Under the pieces are notes generated by a model. It did no database searches. It saw only the letters and a program-made list of their open reading frames with translations, and was not told the DNA's origin. Position numbers and translations under genes: made by a program. 64,000 nucleotides of DNA from Rikenellaceae bacterium (GTDB taxonomy: Bacteria > Bacteroidota > Bacteroidia > Bacteroidales > Rikenellaceae): NCBI GenBank assembly GCA_015059805.1, contig SUZO01000001.1, forward strand, positions 1-64,000. The letters are read 5' to 3'. Below are positions 61,092 through 64,000 of this stretch, piece by piece. Position 1 is the first letter of the stretch, and the number at the start of each line of letters is the position of its first letter.

Positions 61092-61472
61092 ATGCCGCAG
61101 GTGGTTATTGCAATAGATTTTGATGGTACATGCGTTACGCATGACTACCCATATATAGGTAGCGATGTCGGTGCAGTTCCCGTACTTCGGGAACTTGCCG
61201 ATGCCGGCTATCACCTTGTCCTAAATACTATGCGCAGTGGTCGCCTTGAAAAGGATGCTGTAAAGTGGTTCAAGGATAATAAAATTCCACTCTATGGCGT
61301 GAATTGTAACCCCGACCAAAAGTCTTGGACATCATCACCAAAGGTCTATGCCGACCTCTATATTGACGATGCCGCCCTCGGTATTCCACTCAAAACATCT
61401 CCTACCTCTACTCGTCCCTTTGTAGATTGGGTGGCGGTGAGGGTGTTGTTAGTATCTCTCGGCTACCTGTGA
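61092..61472 (+). CDS. HAD-like phosphatase, BT0820 type
   Basis: This 126-residue protein has HAD motif I 'AIDFDGTCVTHDYP' and a later acidic 'DLYIDDAALG'. The size and motifs match the small BT0820 family of Bacteroidota HAD phosphatases; substrate unknown. It is 5 bp after the Wzc-like gene and may act on a sugar phosphate or regulatory phosphate of that system. Confidence 0.85.
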   Translation: MPQVVIAIDFDGTCVTHDYPYIGSDVGAVPVLRELADAGYHLVLNTMRSGRLEKDAVKWFKDNKIPLYGVNCNPDQKSWTSSPKVYADLYIDDAALGIPLKTSPTSTRPFVDWVAVRVLLVSLGYL

Positions 61473-61598
61473 TTTTGTCGTGATAGTGGCACATTTCCTG
61501 CCGCTAATAAAAAATGCCTGCTGGGCTGTACTATTTGGTACTATCCTGCGCAGGCATTTTTCATTGAGCGTGGTAAATGCACCACTCTGACGACAAAA
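61473..61598. repeat. Palindromic repeat bounded by TTTTGTCGT inverted ends (copy B)
   Basis: TTTTGTCGT (61473-61481) pairs with ACGACAAAA (61590-61598). A perfect 12-bp inner stem AAAAATGCCTGC (61510-61521) with GCAGGCATTTTT (61550-61561) has a loop with two GTAC-containing segments like copy A. It starts right after the HAD gene. Confidence 0.82.
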
Positions 61599-61633
61599 TA
61601 GCCATTAGCCATTAGCCATTGGCTATTGGCTTT
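61599..61633. repeat. Heptamer array TAGCCAT x3, TGGCTAT, TGGCTTT
   Basis: Five consecutive heptamers directly join repeat copy B to the left flank of cloverleaf copy 5. The first three face the last two and can form a hairpin. Confidence 0.85.
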
Positions 61634-61639
61634 TCAGTG

Positions 61640-61867
61640 GTACAGACTTCGTCTGTGTGTTTATTCGGATTTAGGGAAACCATCGTAGATGGTACGATGA
61701 AAAATAGAGCCTCACTCAAGCTTGCTTGAAAGTGAATGGCTCTATTTTTTGTCGTAATAGCCGCAAGGCTATCCTAAATCCGCATCAGCACAGAAGAAAA
61801 ACGAAGTTTTTCAGAAAGTTTTTGCACGCCCTGCTTTTTTCAAAAAGCGGGCAGTACTGCGTAGCTA
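61640..61867 (-). repeat. Cloverleaf repeat element, copy 5 (short form), overlapping the exonuclease stop codon
   Basis: A CAGAC-ttc-GTCTG hairpin precedes the element. Outer stem CGGATTTAGG (61666-61675) with CCTAAATCCG (61773-61782). Arm a is ACCATC-gta-GATGGT, arm b AAAAATAGAGCC/GGCTCTATTTTT with the conserved loop TCAAGCTTGCTTGA, and arm c ATAGCC-gcaa-GGCTAT. The tail has the GCCCTGC/GCGGGC hairpin and CTGCGTAGCTA, whose last three bases are the TAG stop at 61865-61867. Strand given as that of the abutting gene. Confidence 0.9.
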
Positions 61868-62440
61868 CTCAGATAGCAGGTGTTGGTAGATTTCCACGCA
61901 GACCCAGGCGTCTGTAGCGGCGTAGAGTTGTTGTTGTGGGGTAAGGGTTTTAGCTTCCCAGTTGCTCAGGCGTTGTGCTTTAGAGACCTTTTTGCCCAGC
62001 ACGATGCCAGATATTTTGCGAAGGGATTTATCGGCTATGCCGTATTTGCCGACAATCTCCTGCAGGTCAATAAATCCGCCGGCGGTAAAGTGGCGGAGTG
62101 CATTTAGTCCGAGGATGTCATTTCTCACTGCGGCTCCGATTTTGAGGATTTTTGGGTTATGGAGTATTGCGGTGAGGGGTTTAGACATCTGCACGCGGTT
62201 TAGGCGAATAAGGAAGCACTTGCCCCCGCCATAGAGTTGGAGCAGTGCCACCTTATTAGTCACGCCGGCAGTAAACGAGGGTCTGGTTTCGGTATCAAAG
62301 CCGATGATTGTCTGCTTTGATAGGTGCTCACACGCCTCAGTAAGGGCTTGTGGGGTCTCCACGACCACTATTTCGCCATTGTATTGTATGGCTGGTAGTG
62401 CCGCGACCTGCTCGTTTGATATTGTCTCGATAAATGTCAT
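61865..62440 (-). CDS. 3'-5' exonuclease (RNase D-like, DEDD family)
   Basis: This 191-residue protein has the DEDD exonuclease motif I 'IIGFDTETRPSF', motif II near 'ILKIGAAVRNDILGLN', and motif III 'YAATDAWVCVEIY', supplying the metal-binding Asp and Glu. The lack of an HRDC domain separates it from RNase D. Substrate unknown. It starts one base before the yidC stop, so the two genes are adjacent in one unit. The stop codon lies in a cloverleaf tail. Confidence 0.9.
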   Translation of the reverse strand: MTFIETISNEQVAALPAIQYNGEIVVVETPQALTEACEHLSKQTIIGFDTETRPSFTAGVTNKVALLQLYGGGKCFLIRLNRVQMSKPLTAILHNPKILKIGAAVRNDILGLNALRHFTAGGFIDLQEIVGKYGIADKSLRKISGIVLGKKVSKAQRLSNWEAKTLTPQQQLYAATDAWVCVEIYQHLLSE

Positions 62441-64000
62441 TTATCTTTTGCCTTGTCTTTTCTGAAGTTCCTCCTGCTGGCGCATCAGCTCCTCATAGCG
62501 CTGCTGGAAGCGGGACTTTTTACCCTTAGTATTTGCCATTTTGGTGCTGATTTGTGCGCGTACCTTATCATCATCTACCATATATCTGATAGCGAGCATC
62601 ATCACCATGGTAATGATGTTTGAGAGCAGGTAGTAGTAGCACAGACCGCTGGCGTAGTCGTTGAACCAGAAGAGCAGCATCAGCGGCATCATATATACGG
62701 TCATAAACTTCATGCCTGGCATCTGAGGCTGTGTAGCTGCTGTCTGCTTATAGTTCATATATGAGTACGCGAACATAACGACGGTCATCAGCAGACAGAA
62801 TAGAGAGATGTGGTCGCCGTAGAATGGGATGTTAAACGGCAGGTCAAGTATGCTATCGTAAGAGGAGAGGTCGTCGCTCCAGAGGAATGATTGTCCACGC
62901 AGCTCAATAGATGCAGGGAAGAATCGGAACATAGCAATGAGGATAGGCATCTGTATAAGCATTGGCAGACAGCCACTCATAGGGCTTATGCCCGCCTTGT
63001 TATATAGCTCCATAGTTGCCTGTTGCTTCTTCATCGCATCCTCCTGACGAGGGTACTTGGCATTTATAGCCTCAAGCTCTGGGCGTACGGCACGCATCTT
63101 AGCTGTTGAGAGGTAGCTCTTGTATGTCAGAGGAGAGATAAGCAGCTTGATAACAAGTGTAAGGATTAGGATGATAAGTCCGAAGCTCTCAATATACTTG
63201 CTCAGGAAGTTAAATAGTGGAATTACAACCCAGCGGCTTACGTATGTTGAGAATATCCAGCCTAAAGGAATTACACGCTCAAGTGAGAGGCTCTCGCCAT
63301 CTGCATCGGTGAGTTTCTTGAGTACTGGGAACTTATTTGGACCTAAGTAGAAGTTGAACTTGTAGCTCTCGGTCTGAGGTGTGTATGGCACAGCGCCAAC
63401 CATTGAGTACTCCTTTATGTAGCCACTCTTCTCAGGTACTGTCTGGTATGCAAGGTCTGCGTATGTGAACTTTACGCTCTGAGGAATAAGCGCAGAGGTA
63501 AAGTACTGCTGCTTGAATGCTACCCAATCTACAGAGGTAGAGACGCTCTCAGATTTGTTGCCCTCTGATACGCCCAAATCCTCAATACCCACCTCTCCAG
63601 GGTGGCGATAGTAGAGGTTGGTGTACATATTCTCATTCTTGTAGCTGCGCTCGTTCTGATAGCTGCGGTTGCTCCAAGCAATGCCTATAGAGGTCTGATT
63701 AGCCATTATCGGAGCAAGGTCGTTAAGACGAACATCAAACTCGACCATATAGTCACGCTCCTCCAACTTCTCATTGTAGAGGGTGTATATAAAGTCTATA
63801 GATGCTCCGCCCCTAAATGGAAGGCGAAGGGTTGCTATCTGCTTATCCTGCTCCTTTGCTACAGGAAGAAGGGTGAAGTTGTGGTTAAGAGTCTGGACCT
63901 TAACATTCTTCAGACCATCCTTAAGGTAGAAGCTTAAGTCAAATGCCGCACTCTGAGGGTCAAAGAGCTTAACAAGCTCATTGCGCTGATCTTTAGGTGC
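62441..64000 (-). CDS. yidC: Membrane protein insertase YidC (N-terminus outside window)
   Basis: The open frame covers 519 residues and continues past the window edge, so the N-terminal helix and start are missing. The periplasmic domain is seen first ('LVKLFDPQSAAFDLSFYL'). The conserved C-terminal insertase core follows ('LLISPLTYKSYLSTAKMRA', 'GISPMSGCLPMLIQMPILI'). YidC inserts membrane proteins alone or with SecYEG. It is co-directional with the exonuclease downstream. Confidence 0.95.
   Translation of the reverse strand, partial: APKDQRNELVKLFDPQSAAFDLSFYLKDGLKNVKVQTLNHNFTLLPVAKEQDKQIATLRLPFRGGASIDFIYTLYNEKLEERDYMVEFDVRLNDLAPIMANQTSIGIAWSNRSYQNERSYKNENMYTNLYYRHPGEVGIEDLGVSEGNKSESVSTSVDWVAFKQQYFTSALIPQSVKFTYADLAYQTVPEKSGYIKEYSMVGAVPYTPQTESYKFNFYLGPNKFPVLKKLTDADGESLSLERVIPLGWIFSTYVSRWVVIPLFNFLSKYIESFGLIILILTLVIKLLISPLTYKSYLSTAKMRAVRPELEAINAKYPRQEDAMKKQQATMELYNKAGISPMSGCLPMLIQMPILIAMFRFFPASIELRGQSFLWSDDLSSYDSILDLPFNIPFYGDHISLFCLLMTVVMFAYSYMNYKQTAATQPQMPGMKFMTVYMMPLMLLFWFNDYASGLCYYYLLSNIITMVMMLAIRYMVDDDKVRAQISTKMANTKGKKSRFQQRYEELMRQQEELQKRQGKR

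Noticed and set aside
61666..61782. Cloverleaf element considered as a degenerate tRNA
   Set aside because: The arm lengths, the large arm b, and the absence of D-loop, T-loop and anticodon features do not fit a tRNA, despite the similar overall shape.

Overview
The window looks like a chromosomal segment of a Bacteroidales bacterium; an Alistipes/Rikenellaceae-like gut anaerobe is my best guess, but the genus is inference. Support comes from gene families (DUF4270 lipoprotein, fimbrillin-like and BspA-type surface lipoproteins, type III glutamine synthetase, eukaryote-like GH13 branching enzyme, BT0820-type HAD protein, short 'starch synthase', DUF1573) and from promoters of the Bacteroidota form TTG-N19..22-TAnnTTTG, found upstream of many genes. 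Shine-Dalgarno sequences are mostly absent.

Layout. 1-3.9 kb is an accessory surface-protein region: two near-duplicate four-helix-bundle genes, each followed by an unrelated outer-membrane lipoprotein, with inverted heptamer arrays bracketing each four-helix-bundle gene. 4.0-12.8 kb (+) holds uppP-truB-queA, a half-length glycogen-synthase-like gene with its DUF4270 partner, then topA and a secreted C1 peptidase. 13.5-20.4 kb (-) holds glgB, a secreted orphan, and tauE-like/uvrA. 20.5-22.1 kb (+) has an S1-type RNA-binding protein and a methyltransferase. 22.4-26.6 kb (-) has glutamine synthetase III, cdaA, an OmpH-like protein and a small orphan. 26.7-28.4 kb (+) has ispE and a secreted endonuclease-like protein. 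28.5-33.1 kb (-) has an LRR protein, the NfnAB-like pair and a DUF1573 protein, followed by divergent tRNA-Asn and tRNA-Val. 33.9-35.3 kb (-) is two envelope orphans; 35.4-41.1 kb (+) has trkA, a deoxynucleoside kinase, an rRNA m5C methyltransferase, a MerR regulator, a Nif3-like protein and a zinc-ribbon coiled-coil protein. 41.5-48.8 kb mixes a GDPD, an outer-membrane barrel, a nucleotidyltransferase, gltX-galM and a PH/DUF2089/membrane operon. 49.3-56.3 kb (-) is one long operon nadE-rseC-rnfBCDGEA (NAD synthesis plus the Rnf ferredoxin:NAD+ ion pump). 56.4-61.5 kb has an intracellular amylase and a Wza/Wzc-type polysaccharide export pair with a HAD protein. The right edge is a 3'-5' exonuclease and a truncated yidC.

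The most unusual content is intergenic. Five copies of a roughly 120-nt element fold on paper into a cloverleaf (outer stem plus three arms). Arm sequences differ between copies but keep base pairing, while the large-arm loop is conserved. All five have the same orientation, and each ends in a tail that abuts or overlaps the TAG stop codon of a minus-strand gene. They sit with two other repeat classes: elements bounded by TTTTGTCGT inverted ends, and 7-bp periodic tandem arrays (GGCTAAT-like or AGATAAC-like). The AGATAAC-type arrays flank the four-helix-bundle genes in inverted orientation, and the downstream arms encode the signal peptides of the following lipoproteins. I read these as candidate structured or mobile repeat systems not explained by the ordinary gene annotation. 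All structural statements come from hand pairing; no folding or database search was run.
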